This document shows positions 47,101 through 59,868 of a DNA stretch of 64,000 nucleotides, in pieces. Positions within the stretch are counted from its first letter, which is position 1, and the number at the start of each line of letters is the position of its first letter. The stretch comes from Chrysoperla carnea (lineage: Eukaryota; Arthropoda; Insecta; Neuroptera; Chrysopidae). Below the pieces are notes generated by a model. It searched no databases and was not told where the DNA came from. It saw nothing but the letters and a program-made list of their open reading frames with translations. The translations under genes and the position numbers were made by a program. The DNA is taken from assembly GCF_905475395.1 (NCBI RefSeq), contig NC_058337.1:67848368-67912367 (forward strand), written 5' to 3'.

Positions 47101-50100
47101 ATTTTTAACCTGACTTTGTTTATAAGTTCTTTTTTTATTTTTTTTTTTGAAAAGTGGAAAAACAAAGCTTATTATATCGTATTTAACGGAGTCGATTGGG
47201 ATCAAGAATGTTATTCTATTTATAACAATCGAAACAGCTTTTTTTTGGAGTACACTCTGGCACACGAGGAACAAATTCTTCTAGAGTAAAAAGTATACAA
47301 ATTTAAAAAATATATATATATATAATCATAAGTATTGTTCTCGGGGTTTTTTCTGTTTGGGGTTAATATTATAATATAATCCGTTTACTGCGGATAGGGT
47401 GTTTTTATAGTCGTCTTGCCTTATTCAAATAAAAATTTTGTGGGCTAACACGTTCCATAGATAATAAAATTGTTTCATACCAAAAATCTAGTTGATTAGA
47501 GGAATATTCTAGAGAAAACGCCGAATTTCTCAGCCAAATGTAGAGGAAACAAAAGTATTGTCTTATCACCAACAGTGAATTTTCAAAGTCACCAACTATC
47601 AACCTGCTAACCATGAAACAGTTAGGATTTGTATACAAAGATGCATTTCAGCTCTTTAACTTGCAAAATTTAAATAATTTTTAGGCTTTATAGGCCTTTT
47701 GTTATGGTTTATTCTAAAAGATAACACGGTAACATATCGGATACAATTTTTAAATTATATAATATGATGCCATAGTTGATAATAGTAAACAAAAAATTCG
47801 TGTTGCGTGATGTATTTTTTTATATATTGTCTGAAATTTTATACGAAGTGGGCGTATCTCTGACACAGTTCTTCAAACCAACCTAATTTTTGCATTTTTT
47901 AAACCAAATTTAACATACATAAATTGATTACAAAAAATATTATCTACGCCCTTATAATTTCATAATTTAGGAGGCCTATTATTAGCTGTGAATAGCTTAT
48001 ATAGAAACCGCCATATTTTTTAAAATCTAGAATACAGTAGTGAAAAGAAAAAAAATGTTTCGATTGTCCCCTGAAAAGCTTTATTGAACCTAAGCCTATA
48101 TCATCATATTTTACTCATTTCGATCGGTATTTTTATTTTACAATTTTTGCTTCCTTGAAAACTCCATCTCTTATTAATGGGATATATAAGCTTTGGCGTA
48201 TTTAAGCTTTAATAATTTTCGCATGCTTCGGTATGCAAAAATTCGAAAGTCGCCTAAATGATCCATGAATTTCTACTTGTATACGTAATTTAATTGTAAC
48301 ATAAAATCAAGAGTGTCAAAGTCTGTGAATAATTAGTTGAATTAACTCGATTTTTCAGTTATTGGAATAAATAAAACAAAGTTTATCTGAAATAAAAATT
48401 AGGTTTTATCTAGTTTTTAGAATAATGAAAACCTAACACAATAATTATATTAATATATACTTGTAGATTATTTAGATTTTTTTGGGATTATATACCAATT
48501 GTTAAATAATTTTTACACATGTTTTCTCATGCATTTTTATAATAAAATTATTTAGATCTGGAGTATAACGAATTCAATTTGAATATTTTGGAAAAAGTAG
48601 AAATTTCAAAGATAGCATAAAATTTCTCTTAATGAAATAAATCCATGTAGCATATGTCTTTTAATTCCGATGTATGTAAGACTACATTATCAATTTTTAA
48701 TTAAGGCTTTCTCTTTCATGAAGTCCGAATTAATGTTTGAATGTGTGGATAATCTTAAAATTGATTGATTATTAGTTTTTTTGTTTTTCTATTAACACTA
48801 TGATGTGTGAACTGATCTGCTTGAAGTTTAAGCTTGCCCACGCAATCAAAAATTATCCGATCTCCGAAAAAGAATGTCACGATTAAGATAATTTTCTAAG
48901 AGGAAAGAGTTGTTGGATTAAGCATAATTAAACCATTAGAATTTCTAGAGGTGAATCTATCAATAATAATTTGTTGACGGGCATTCAGAGTATATAAGGC
49001 TTTTGTTCAAAACTATCTATTAAAAAAAAAAGATGATAGTTTTCATAATACAGATTAAATGCGTTTGATCCGGACGTTAAAAGATACTTGAATAAATAAT
49101 GTATAAAGAAACTTCCCAATTTCCTTACAAATATTAAATATTAAGTGTATTATAGATTTGTATAATATAAATGTTAAATAATTTTTATGAACTATAATTC
49201 TTAAACCATTTTAGATTACACTATTTTTAGAATAGCTCCCATAAACCTCTTTGAAAATTGCAATGAAATAATTTTTAACTTTCTCGATTAATATAACAAT
49301 TAATAGGTAAATAACAAATAATATCTTCCAAAAATTTGCTTGATTTTTTATTTTACTCATGGCGGATTGGTGGTTATATTATATGAAAACCGAGCAAATG
49401 TTCTTCGAATTTGATTAACATTTAGTGTAATTATAAAATGGCTTTTATAAATAATCTTTAAAAAAAGGCTTTCTTCTAGTCATTATTTATAATTATAATC
49501 ATTAGTATCTACCAATTTTAGTGTTAATTGTTTATCCTACGGGATTGATTATGATCATGGTGTGATATAAAAGTTATTTTAAGTCTCTAACTATTCGGAT
49601 GAATAGTCGAGTCATAACACATCCTTCTATAAATCTTAGTGGCCGCGTCTAACAGATGATGCAGTAAAGTTTATATGCAAAAATTGTGCGAGAATGTCGA
49701 TTCAAAAAAGGAGGACTGAGAAAATCAGTGCAATCAATATGGCCATATCATAACCTGCATTAAATTTGTGTAAAATGCTTGCTTACTTCAAAATGTTATT
49801 AAAATATTACATGTTTTCTTCTTGTAAAGAATCAAGACCATTTTGTCCTATTTAGGCATCACGGTCATAATTTATTTTATTTAAGGCATCATCGTTCCAT
49901 ATAGAGTCCAGATCGATGATCCTTATCGAAATTGTGTGAATATTTATAATACACAATAAAATTTCAGAATCATTGTGGGAAGTATAATTGCAAATTACCA
50001 TGATTTTTAAATATTATAGAGCTATTTTATTTCACTGGTAGTCGTATGGTAAAATGATTTTTACAAAACACAGAGTGTATTGGGTATCGTAAGTCACACT

Positions 50101-52489
50101 CTCTAGTTACACTGAATTTTTGCAGGAAGAATTCATCAAGTCAAAATAAAGCGAAAAGATTCTAGAAATTCTTTCCATTCTATTTACTTTTGCGAGATAT
50201 CTTTTAACAGAAAATTTCTCGATTAATATTACGAAATTGGAAATTGCCATAAGCAAAGCTGTAGAAAATAAATTTAACTACAATTTATTCATCCGTCCGT
50301 TTTTTTCTAAATTTAATATTTACAAAGATATTTTTTACCTTGGAAATTCCAATGTATACACTTTAAAATAGATTTTAAAAAAACTTTGTATTTCCCGAAA
50401 TTCTGAAAAAATAGTAAAATGATAAACTGTAGTAAAATTTATTGAATAATTATTCATCCTAAGAAACAAGCGAGGATCCAGGATTTCGTTCGTTATACAA
50501 CTCCCAGAGTTTGAACAAGAGCGAATTATGTTAAAAACTACAAGAAGAAAATGTAAATGCACAATTTTGACCAAGAAAAACGAAAGCTCGTGTTTTTTTC
50601 TAACATTAATTAAAGTTGAATGTAGCCTATGACAACTATATTGATTGTAGTGGTTTTCCCAATAGTATTGTTTTATTTGAAAATTGATGTACAGGATAAA
50701 TCAGAAAAGTGTGTGATTTTGAAAACATTGTAAAAAGAAATCTCATCAATTTTCAATATTATCTTCTGATCAACGTAAATTACATAAAAAATCATAAAAT
50801 TCATTTAATTTCTTATAAGTTTTAACGACCTAGACTGGAGTCATCTTATTAAAGACCGTCTAATTTTGCAAGTTAATTTTGAAGTAAGTCACCACATGTC
50901 GCTGCACTGCTAGTGAGATTTTAACCACTTCTTGTCGGACTGCCGGACAGTGAGATTGTTACTTACCAATTTATCTGTTAACACTAAAATTATTAAATTT
51001 GCCACTATTCTCGAATAAAAATTTTTACGAGACATATTTTTTGTTTTAACAAAAATCATTGCCAATAAATAATTTGTGCACATAATTTGAATTTAATTTC
51101 TTGTAAATGTTTACAAATATTTAGTTCCTATAATTAATAAATAATCTTAAGCCTAACTTTTTGCTTGGGTTACTCAGTTTTTTACTATGAAGTTAGGTCA
51201 ATTTGTGGTTTTTGCTTTAAGTTTTAGAACAATCAGTATTTATATTTACAGATTGTGTTTATTCTAACTTTAGTTTTTGTAACACATGTCATAGGGGATA
51301 TTTACCATGCTGAAACATTCATTATAAAAAACAATTAGGATACAGGTACAGGTACCCAAGTACAACAACAATATTTTAATTTAATATGTAATTACATCGA
51401 ATTGTATATTCCATTGTTTTAAAATTTAATAAATAATTAATTTAGCAATTTTTTGTTTGTTTATTATGAAATTTGCAAAATTTAAACAATTGTGTAGCTG
51501 AGGAAAAAGGCAATTGCCTCATAGGATAAGGCAACGATCTGCTCTGTTAAGTCTTTTGACTATTTTTTCAATTTTTTATATACACATAATATTTTAGACT
51601 ATTTTATATAGTAGTAGGCTGCGACACAACATCCTCTTTCTTTAAACAAGGTAAAAATAATTTGTTAATTATCTGACAAGCGAAAGTTACAGCTTCCAAA
51701 TTTCAAGTTTTTTACAACAAAAATACGATACACAAAGTTATCTCTGAGTGATTTGAGATTTGAACAGTTGAAAAGTTCAACATGCAGGTCGTCATTTCGA
51801 ATCTTCTACCTACCGAGGGTGCTGCAGATAATCGCTCATATCGTATTTTTTGCGATGGCAAACAATGGAAACTCATGAGGGTGATCCAGAACAATAAGGG
51901 TGGAAAATTGATGGCATCTACTCCCACACTGTAGATCTGAGCACACGATCCCAGCAGAAATTATCACAACAATAGCGTACAGATGTGGAAGTGGGTGCAA
52001 AACCAATACTTGCGAGCTGCAGAAAGCACGGATTGAAATATTAAAGGATACGCCTTGTCACAGTGATGAAATAGACAGACCAAATAATGCAGACAGATAT
52101 AGAAATCGCAGAATTGAGCTCAAAGTAGTCACGCTAGACTACAAAAATGTTGATAACATAGGCTCGAAATGTTTATTTTCGATTGATTTACTACTTTTTG
52201 GCGTTTCAAATTACTTTAAATCACGAATATTTTTAAAATAATATAATAATGTAATATATAAAAATAATCATTTACAAGAATTAGTTTATTAATCGTTTTA
52301 CTATAAAAAAATCTTTCTAATTACAAGACGTGTACAATCAAGTTCGATTAATTTACATAAATTAATCAAAAAATGTTTGTTCATTTTCGTATATTTTTAC
52401 AAGAAAAATCAACCAATAAAATTTTTTATTGTATAAATTATAATAATATTGTACTATAAAATAAATTCTTAAAAATTAAAACAGTTATA
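44167..52489. other. 8.3-kb gene-poor interval
   Basis: Downstream of both the Nudix gene and ELOF1, whose 3' ends face this gap. Very AT-rich, with many short open frames that show no domain, hydrophobic pattern or splice structure I can support. The only compositionally distinct part is a GC-richer patch at ~51780-52100. A minus-strand AATAAA for ELOF1 (52435-52440) lies ~50 nt past its stop. Confidence 0.5.
51780..52130 (+). repeat. GC-richer fragment encoding a Cys-rich motif, likely mobile-element relic
   Basis: The patch stands out from its AT-rich surroundings. One frame around 51975-52035 reads RCGSGCKTNTC, similar in spacing to the CXC-like module encoded at 10877-11128. Neighbouring frames show no host-gene exon structure. 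I read it as a broken relic of an element whose protein ended in such a module; family unknown. Confidence 0.3.
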
Positions 52490-53087
52490 TTAATTTGCGG
52501 ATTCACATGCATCGATCCAATCATTATACACATCCACCGGCTCAGATAGAAAATTTATTGTTGTTTGGAAATCTTCAAGGCATACTCGACATGTTATCCG
52601 AGCCGTATTTCGTCCTTTATCCCTGTAAAAAAATTAATTAATGATATATTGTAGAATAAATTTTATGTGAATTTAGTATTACCGAGAGGGAAAAAGAGGG
52701 AGGGGCGAGGCCAATAAAAAACCGCGTAAATTTTTACTCTTAGTTTACTTGAGTACTAATTGACTAGTGGTCATAAATTTCTTAAAATTTCACCTATGAA
52801 ATAAATTTAACAGTGAAATTTTAAAAAATAAGAAGCCGCAACGAAACTGTTATTAGAAGCCAGGTATTTTTTTAAATTAGTTACTAGAACATATCGTTGA
52901 CCCGCATTAAAAATTAACATGAATAATTAATTATTTTAAAGAGAAGCCATTTTTGATTGAATAAAACTTACATTTTAACATCACACGATTTTTCATGATT
53001 ACAAAAAGGGCAATTGAATTGTTGATCAAGTGGTTCAATTGCTTTTCTTTTTGGAGCTGGTTTTCTTTTCGATTTTCGACGTCCCAT
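52490..53087 (-). CDS. ELOF1: ELOF1, transcription elongation factor 1 zinc ribbon
   Basis: Two exons (53087-52972 and 52622-52490) join in phase to 82 residues; the human protein has 83. The basic N-terminus [15 protein letters not shown] is the family signature. The zinc ribbon uses Cys26, Cys29, Cys50 and Cys53 (CPFC ... CRVC), and the C-terminus has the conserved [17 protein letters not shown]1 (yeast Elf1) rides with elongating RNA polymerase II and helps passage through nucleosomes and transcription-coupled repair. It starts 316 bp from EIF2B3 in the opposite direction, so the two probably share a bidirectional promoter. Confidence 0.97.
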
Positions 53088-53403
53088 ATTTTGCTTTTAC
53101 TGTATACTGTATATGAAAACTTAAAATTATGTTCAATTACTCAAGTTTCACTTATTTCAATAAGATATTTTCGATTAAATACTGAATTTTTTTTATTGTA
53201 TATTTTTGTTTATACTCTCGATTTTTAACCAATTTTTAATTTGTAAATTTTTCAGTATACACTGTTTCTGACAAGCAGTGCTGTAAACTGTAAAAACCTT
53301 TAAAAAAATAAATAACTAATATTTATTTGACAATTTCGAAAGTGTTGTAACAAGGTTGTAATTGCATGTGTAATTTGAAAATTTATCCAAAAAATAACTC
53401 AAA
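53088..53403. promoter_or_regulatory. Likely bidirectional promoter of ELOF1 and EIF2B3
   Basis: 316 bp between two divergent start codons of housekeeping genes. The spacing leaves room for one shared core promoter only. No TATA box or other motif is distinct against the AT-rich background, so this is called from gene arrangement alone. Confidence 0.55.
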
Positions 53404-56400
53404 ATGAAAATAATTAAACCAGAATTTCAAGCTGTAATTATGGCTGGTGGGAAAGGGTCACGTATGCCTGAAGTATCCTCAAGCCGTCCGAAATGCTTAT
53501 TACCTATAGGCAATAAACCATTAATTTGGTATCCTCTACAAATGTTGGAAAAAGCTGGATTCTTAGGTAAAAATAAAGTAATTTAAAATATTCGAAATAA
53601 CTAATGTTTAATAAAACTTCGAGAACGATAATTTTTTTTTTTTATATAATTAAAGCCTACGTTACCGTTCTTGAATGGATCTTTTTTCTCATAAATGTTA
53701 GTAAAATATGGTTTAAATCATTAACAATTGGTTAACGATGAATGGTTGGTTTTATTTCTTACACTTAAGCTTCTCGAAACATTTTTCGCAATTTTAAAAA
53801 ACCATTTTAACATTTTAACGCACTCTTATATCTACTTGGGTCCTTTAGAATTATCATTCAGAGAAAAGTGCGCGGAGCTGGTGGCATTTCCTACACTTGC
53901 TAAATGGCCAATCCGCCACTGAGTATAGGCAGACAAAATGAATATACCCTCGGAAACAGTTTATGAAATTTCAATGGAGCATTCGCGAGAATTTTAATAT
54001 TTTATTTTTATTTTTATGCACCAAAAAAAACTAGTGGTCGAATACATTTTATAGCATTCTTGAATAACCCTTATCATATCTCAGGTATTGCGTACTCGTT
54101 TCAAGTTAAACAATTGTATGATTATAGATGTAATTGTGGTGGTGTTGGAAACCCAGAAAGTGGAAATTCAAAAAGTTGTCGATAAAACCGACTTAAAAAT
54201 CAAAATTGACTATGTAACAATTCCATCGACGGAAGATTTAGGTACAGCCGACTCTTTACGATTAATTAGCGATAAAATAGTGAGCGATATAATTGTAGTA
54301 TCCTGTGATTTCATTACCGATTTAAATTTAAATCCTGTACTTGATCTATTTCGACGTCATGATGCTTCCGTTGTCAGTTTATTGTTTGAAGATAAACAAG
54401 AACCAGTGCCTTTACCCGGCCCCAAAACAAAGAATAAACCAGGTAATATAATTTTTTTTTAATGTATTATTGTGAAAAAAACTTTTAAATGATTGTTTCT
54501 CTTCTGTTTGTCTATAAAATTAAAGAGTTTTCCGTTAAGAGTGATAGCGAACTTAAATTAAGAAATTTGAGTATGAGATATAAAATTTAAAAAAAATTTG
54601 AAACAGTGTAACACTGGCCAAATGGCAGTAACATCATGCAGCATTATATACAATGTATCACATTATCAATATGTAATATGTATTAGCTCATATCAACAAT
54701 ATGAGTTGACTTTTCTTCGTTCAGTAAGAAATTTAAAATCAACTGGGTTCAGTAACCAACCGGATTAAACAACAACGTGCGTCGACGAAATGTGAGGTTT
54801 GATCGAGTGCCTTTAAAATTAAGCGCAATTAATGCCATCGATGCTATCAAACGAAATCTATGCGGTCGAATAATCGAAAGTTGTGTTTTTCGCTGATAAA
54901 CCTCCAAGCAAAAATGCGATTACATTTGGCTGGTATCATTTAATATACAAATTTCCATAAAAAAATTTATGATATCTCATACGCAAGTTCTTTAATTTAA
55001 GTTTAAAGTTCTAAGATTTTTAATGAAAATCCTTTATTTTTAGAAATTTTCTATCTGATAAACCCAAAAATCGATAGAAAAATAAATTCAAAGAGAAGGT
55101 AAAAGTATTTTATAAAGTTATTTTTAAAATATCATTTGAATTTTACTCTTTTCTGTTACTCGCGATTGAAAATGTCAATTTTCCAAGTTGTCCGCATGCA
55201 AAAAATGCCTGTTTTTCATCGATAAATTCCAAGACATTATTTTTTATTAAAAAGAAGTGTTAATTTTTTCGTTATGTTATTTTATGTAGAAGCATATTAG
55301 CCCTGTTTACCTTTTGCTTAATTTGACCTTGTTTAAAAACTTGTTACTCGTTTTTAGAGCGCGATTTGATTGGAATTGATTTAAACACAAATCGTTTAGT
55401 ATTTCAAGCAAGTTCAAGTGATTTCGACGAATTTGTATCATTCTCCAAGAAATTAATACGTAAACATCCGAACATCACGATATTTAGTCGACTATTAGAT
55501 TCTCATTTTTATATTATCAAACACTGGGTACTAAATTATATTAGCCACGAAAAATCATTTTCCACCATCAAAGGAGAATTACTACCTCACATTGTAAAAA
55601 AACAATTATCAAAAAAACCAAAATTACCTGACGCTGCTGATAAGAATCAATCAATAGTAAATGCTGAAGTACGTAATGATGTATATCAATTCATTCAAGA
55701 AGATGAGCTAGATGAAAAAGTACGCAATACAAGCTCTTACAATGACCACAGTGGTGACTTAAAACCAACATACCATGGAGATATTATTAAATGTTATTCG
55801 CACATTGTGAATAATAATTTTGGGATTCGTGTGAATACATTACAATCTTATTGTTTAGCAAATGCAAAAATTTTGGAAAAATGGAATGTAATTACATCAA
55901 CAAATATCACAGATTTAGTTCGCATTCATTCTAATGCTGAAATTCATTCGAATCAAGTCGATGAACAATGTTTGGTTGGTGAAGGAACTGTTATTGCAGA
56001 GAAAACTTCAATTCGTAATTCATTTATTGGTGCTAATTGCGTGGTAAATAGTAAAGTTAGAGTATTTAATTGTATTCTGATGAACAATGTACGAATATTA
56101 GGAATGTAAGTATCTTGCAAATTGCTGAAAAAAATGACATGTCTCAAAAATTTTCCTAAAATAAATTAAAATTTTAAAAACTGAACAATTGTAAGGCAAA
56201 CTTATATTTTATGAAAACTGTTATTGATAAAGAAAATATTATTTGTCCATAAGTTGCGCTAAAACCGACATTTAAACCGGATTCCTCTCGTTGTTAAGTT
56301 CTATTACGATTTTTTATATCATCCAATTGAAATTACTTTACTTATGTGTATGTGATAACTGGAGAAATCTCTCGAAATTTTTATATTTACCCGTTAATCC

Positions 56401-57230
56401 GTTGTGGTATCATATACAGGGTGGCCTTAAATCATTAGACTACCGAGAAACTATGAATTCCTTACGAAATTCCAAGATGAAAAGTCTTTTGGCGTTTTTC
56501 GATGAGACTTACCCTTAACGATGAAATTCGTTAATTATTGTTTTTTGTTGGGAATGAAGTAGTGCACTCTTTGGCGCGATAAAATTTCCAAACGCCTCTT
56601 TCACCTGAGCCTTGATTGTTTAATATGGGTGTTATAAAATCATTTCATAAGTCCATTTCCGTTTGTCTGTCCGTGAACACGATAACCCAAAAACGAAAAA
56701 AAATATTTAGCTGAAATTTTTATAGTGTTATAGCGTGCTCAGCACGTAAAAAGTGACTAGGGGTTCGTAAACGAGCAACACAGGTTAATTGGGTCATAGG
56801 TTCGTAGGATCCATCTTGTAAACAGTAATATGTAGAACAAAAGTTTAAATACTAAAATTATTCCTTACAACTTTTGTTGAAAACTATTGATAGAAGGTTG
56901 AAAATGTGTCGGTATAACTTCAAGTAATAAGTCTATTGATTCTAATTTCATAAAAAACACATCTGATAATAAACCAATGATAAATTTCGTTATAAAATTT
57001 CTTGACTCGTTTTTTATAAAATGAGTTGATTTAAATTCCTGATATTTTACGAAAACTACTTCTTTTGTTTCAGTGCATTTCTTCAAAATTGTATTATTTG
57101 TGATGGAGTAACAATAGAATCACAAGTTGAATTGAAAGATTGTTTAGTTGGAAATAACCATACAATACCTGAAGGATCAAACCATAGTAATGAAATTTTG
57201 ACTGCCGATGATAAATTAATGGAAATTTAA
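53404..57230 (+). CDS. EIF2B3: eIF2B gamma subunit (EIF2B3)
   Basis: Four exons (53404-53566, 54128-54442, 55358-56105, 57074-57230) join in phase to ~460 residues (human 452). The N-terminal nucleotidyltransferase-like domain opens [19 protein letters not shown] and continues [20 protein letters not shown], then [14 protein letters not shown] and [12 protein letters not shown]. The C-terminal left-handed beta-helix shows hexapeptide repeats ([54 protein letters not shown]). With the epsilon subunit it forms the catalytic part of the pentameric exchange factor that recharges eIF2 with GTP, in the cytosol; the complex is inhibited by phosphorylated eIF2 under stress. A GTCY-repeat fragment lies in intron 3. 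ELOF1 is its head-to-head neighbour. Confidence 0.96.
56628..56880 (+). repeat. GTCY-repeat family, copy E (fragment, diverged)
   Basis: Matches the central block: CATAAGTCCATTTCCG, GTCTGTCCGTGAACACGATA, CGTGCTCAGCACGTAAAAAG, TTCGTAGGATCCATCTTGTA and GAACAAAAGTTTAAAT. Both ends are missing. In the last intron of EIF2B3. Confidence 0.75.
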
Positions 57231-58599
57231 ACTATTGAAATTTACTATCTTAGTTTTTATATTGTTAAATTATTTTTGAAGAATTATATATTGTTTTTAA
57301 AATATTTATCTTGTTCTGTCTTCTCTCCTGAAATGCAAATTCTTTATAAGGATTCAGGCAATTGATTACTGAAGTTACGAAGGTTACTATTATTTGATCT
57401 TTTCCTGACTGAGGTCCTGATTGGAATAGATTTGTTGCGCGATATTTAGGAAAATGTAAATAATATGTCGATCTTTGTATATACCCACAAAATGCATATA
57501 TTTTATTAGCCCGCTTGGGGTTAATAAATATAGAGAAAAAAATTAATAGCAGAGAAACGTAAAATTGAGCTGCAGTCTTCAATGTACATGGTCAAAACAC
57601 CGAAAGTCAGATGAGTGTGAATATCTTGACTTCACTTACATGTGATACAAGGCAAACCATATTTCGTCATTTATTCTTTAACTAAAGTATATTAGACAAC
57701 AGATCAATTCTGGTTTCGTCAACATGTAATCACTAAAAATGGTTAAAATAAATATGTTGATCAAATCAAACTTTATACGATTATTAGTAATTTTATTTTA
57801 ACGAAATTAGAATTTTTATTGATTTGTTGTTTAATATATGATTATTATTAAAGACAAAATGATGAAATATCGTTGCATTTATAATGAACAATTTTAAGAA
57901 GCCCATGTATCTACCACATGTAAGTGAATTTAGGATATTACAGTCGTACACTATCAAGTATTTTTGTAAGACTTGAGCATTAATACTTTCAGCCCAATTT
58001 GTTTTTATTATTGCCAATCTACTGGAGCCATACTTTTCGCTTTCATTTTTATATTTATTTTATAACGAACAATTTGAACTTAATTTGAGTACTCTACGAT
58101 CTCTAGAAGCGAAGATATAAGCAAAAATCTGAATAAAAATGTTCACTTTTTTTTATAAATTGTTAAAAAACAAATGAAGGCGACGACTGATCGAATAAAA
58201 ATTATTCCCAAATTCCTGGCGAAATTCTGCATAAAATAAAATTTTCCAGATTTTTCCAACATATATGAGTCTTGGATACCGGTCTATATACAGAGTGTAA
58301 CAAAATGAACACAAGCAGTGAGAATTTCATATGGTGTATACTTACATTCACGGTCAAGTCTGTCTCAACAAATAAAATAAAACGATTCTTTCACAAAAAT
58401 TACAAATTACTATACGTAATTCAAATATAGAAATATTTTATTTTATTTCACCTTTTTTTGCTGCAGTTGAAAAAAAAGGTACAATCCAAAAAGATAATTG
58501 ATTTCCAGCCGTCTTTTTTTAAGTTATTTTTTATTTTATAAAACTAATAAATATTTTGATATATTATTTTGAAACTTACAATATTATAATGCCAATGGA
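57231..58599. other. 3' flank of EIF2B3, no gene seen
   Basis: AT-rich. No canonical AATAAA lies close after the EIF2B3 stop; variants such as AATTAT are present. Open frames at 57265-57582 and 57793-58017 (minus) have no recognisable features. Confidence 0.4.
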
Positions 58600-59445
58600 C
58601 AGGGCCGGATTTAAATTTCTGCCGCCCTGGGGCACTGAAGAAAATGCCGCCCTATGACTGAAATTTTATTTTAATAGGTTTGATATCTTATTTTTTAAGA
58701 ATTAGAATAACTAATTAATTGCAGAAAAAAGAACCGCTTCATAACGAGCTGACCATCTGGTTGCAGATAAAGTTTTTAACGCAATTCTTTTTTCAGTATG
58801 AGACTGTAAGACTTCCCAGCGATGCGTCGATGCAGTAAAATAGTTGTATAAAGTTTGTACTGTATGAAAGAATGACGCAGCTTCTGGGGCGCATTCTACT
58901 GCGTGAACTCCAACTAAATTCATAGAATGAGCAGCACAAGGAGCATGTTCTGCAAGATATAATTTCATGAATTCTTGCCTGTAAGCTCGAATAAATCCCT
59001 GATACATTATTCGCGTTATCATATGACTGACTTCGACAATCTGAGAGATCAAGATCAAAAAACTGAAGAACAGATAATACAGCAACTAGCAAATCTTCAG
59101 CTTTATGTCTAGAGTTCTCAATAAACATGAGAAAAAAAATTTTTTTTAATTCTTCAAAAAAAACTATATTAATTTATCAATTCCAGAAAAAAAAAGTATC
59201 AAATTTTATTTGTTCAAACCTTTATGGAAATAAATTAATTTTATTTTAATAGTTTTCACTTAAATTTAAATTTGATACATAATGCATAAATTATATTTCT
59301 TGAAAGATCAAATGTTTATTTAAAAGAATTAGTTATTTATATATTGATATAGAAAATGTTTTCTCACTTTCCAAATTTTGCCGCCCTAGAAAATTTGCCG
59401 CCCTGGGCGCTAGCCCCGACTGCCCCTAGTGTAAATCCAGCACTG
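58600..59445 (-). mobile_element. hAT transposon, deleted copy, with exact 8-bp target duplication
   Basis: The ends CAGGGCCGGATTTA and TAAATCCAGCACTG form 14-bp inverted repeats (12 matches). The flanks are identical: CCAATGGA at 58592-58599 and again at 59446-59453. Subterminal GCCGCCCT occurs twice at each end. The minus strand encodes part of a ZMYM-like hAT transposase: SYDNANNVSGIYSSLQARIH (~58985), then in another frame CAAHSMNLVGVHAVECAPEA and ATRWSARYEAV (58711-59085). Only a middle section of a normal ~600-800-residue transposase is present, so this is a non-autonomous deletion derivative. The exact target duplication suggests recent insertion. Confidence 0.92.
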
Positions 59446-59828
59446 CCAATGGAACAAAATAAATTCTGATGTTGCTTATTAATATAAACAACAGTAAACT
59501 ACTCAGTTTAATTGTAACATTTAGTAGAAATATATAATTGTGCTTAAAGAGATTGGTGTTAAATGATGTTATGTCATCACTAACAGTGCAGAAACGTTAT
59601 TTCCTTACAGCACATTTTTGCTTTCCTTCTTTAAATGTTCTATTCCTTCAATTTATTAACATATTTTTTAACAAACTTGGATTCATTTTTCATCTTATAT
59701 ATAGACCTACCTAAAGCTGTCGGATCAAAATCGAGAATAGCCTCCGAACTATGAAATCTTATAGCATCTACGAATAGCGATGTATTTAATGAAAGAAGAG
59801 TTTAATTTTTCTCCTTTTTTAATCACAG

Positions 59829-59868
59829 GTCCGGGCCTCACGGGCCTAAGCCTAAATCCAGCACTGTG
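59829..59868. mobile_element. Solo hAT-type terminal remnant
   Basis: CCTAAATCCAGCACTG, preceded by the GC-rich GGTCCGGGCCTCACGGGCC, looks like one end of a hAT element related to the one 400 bp upstream. No partner end is recognised nearby. Confidence 0.4.
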
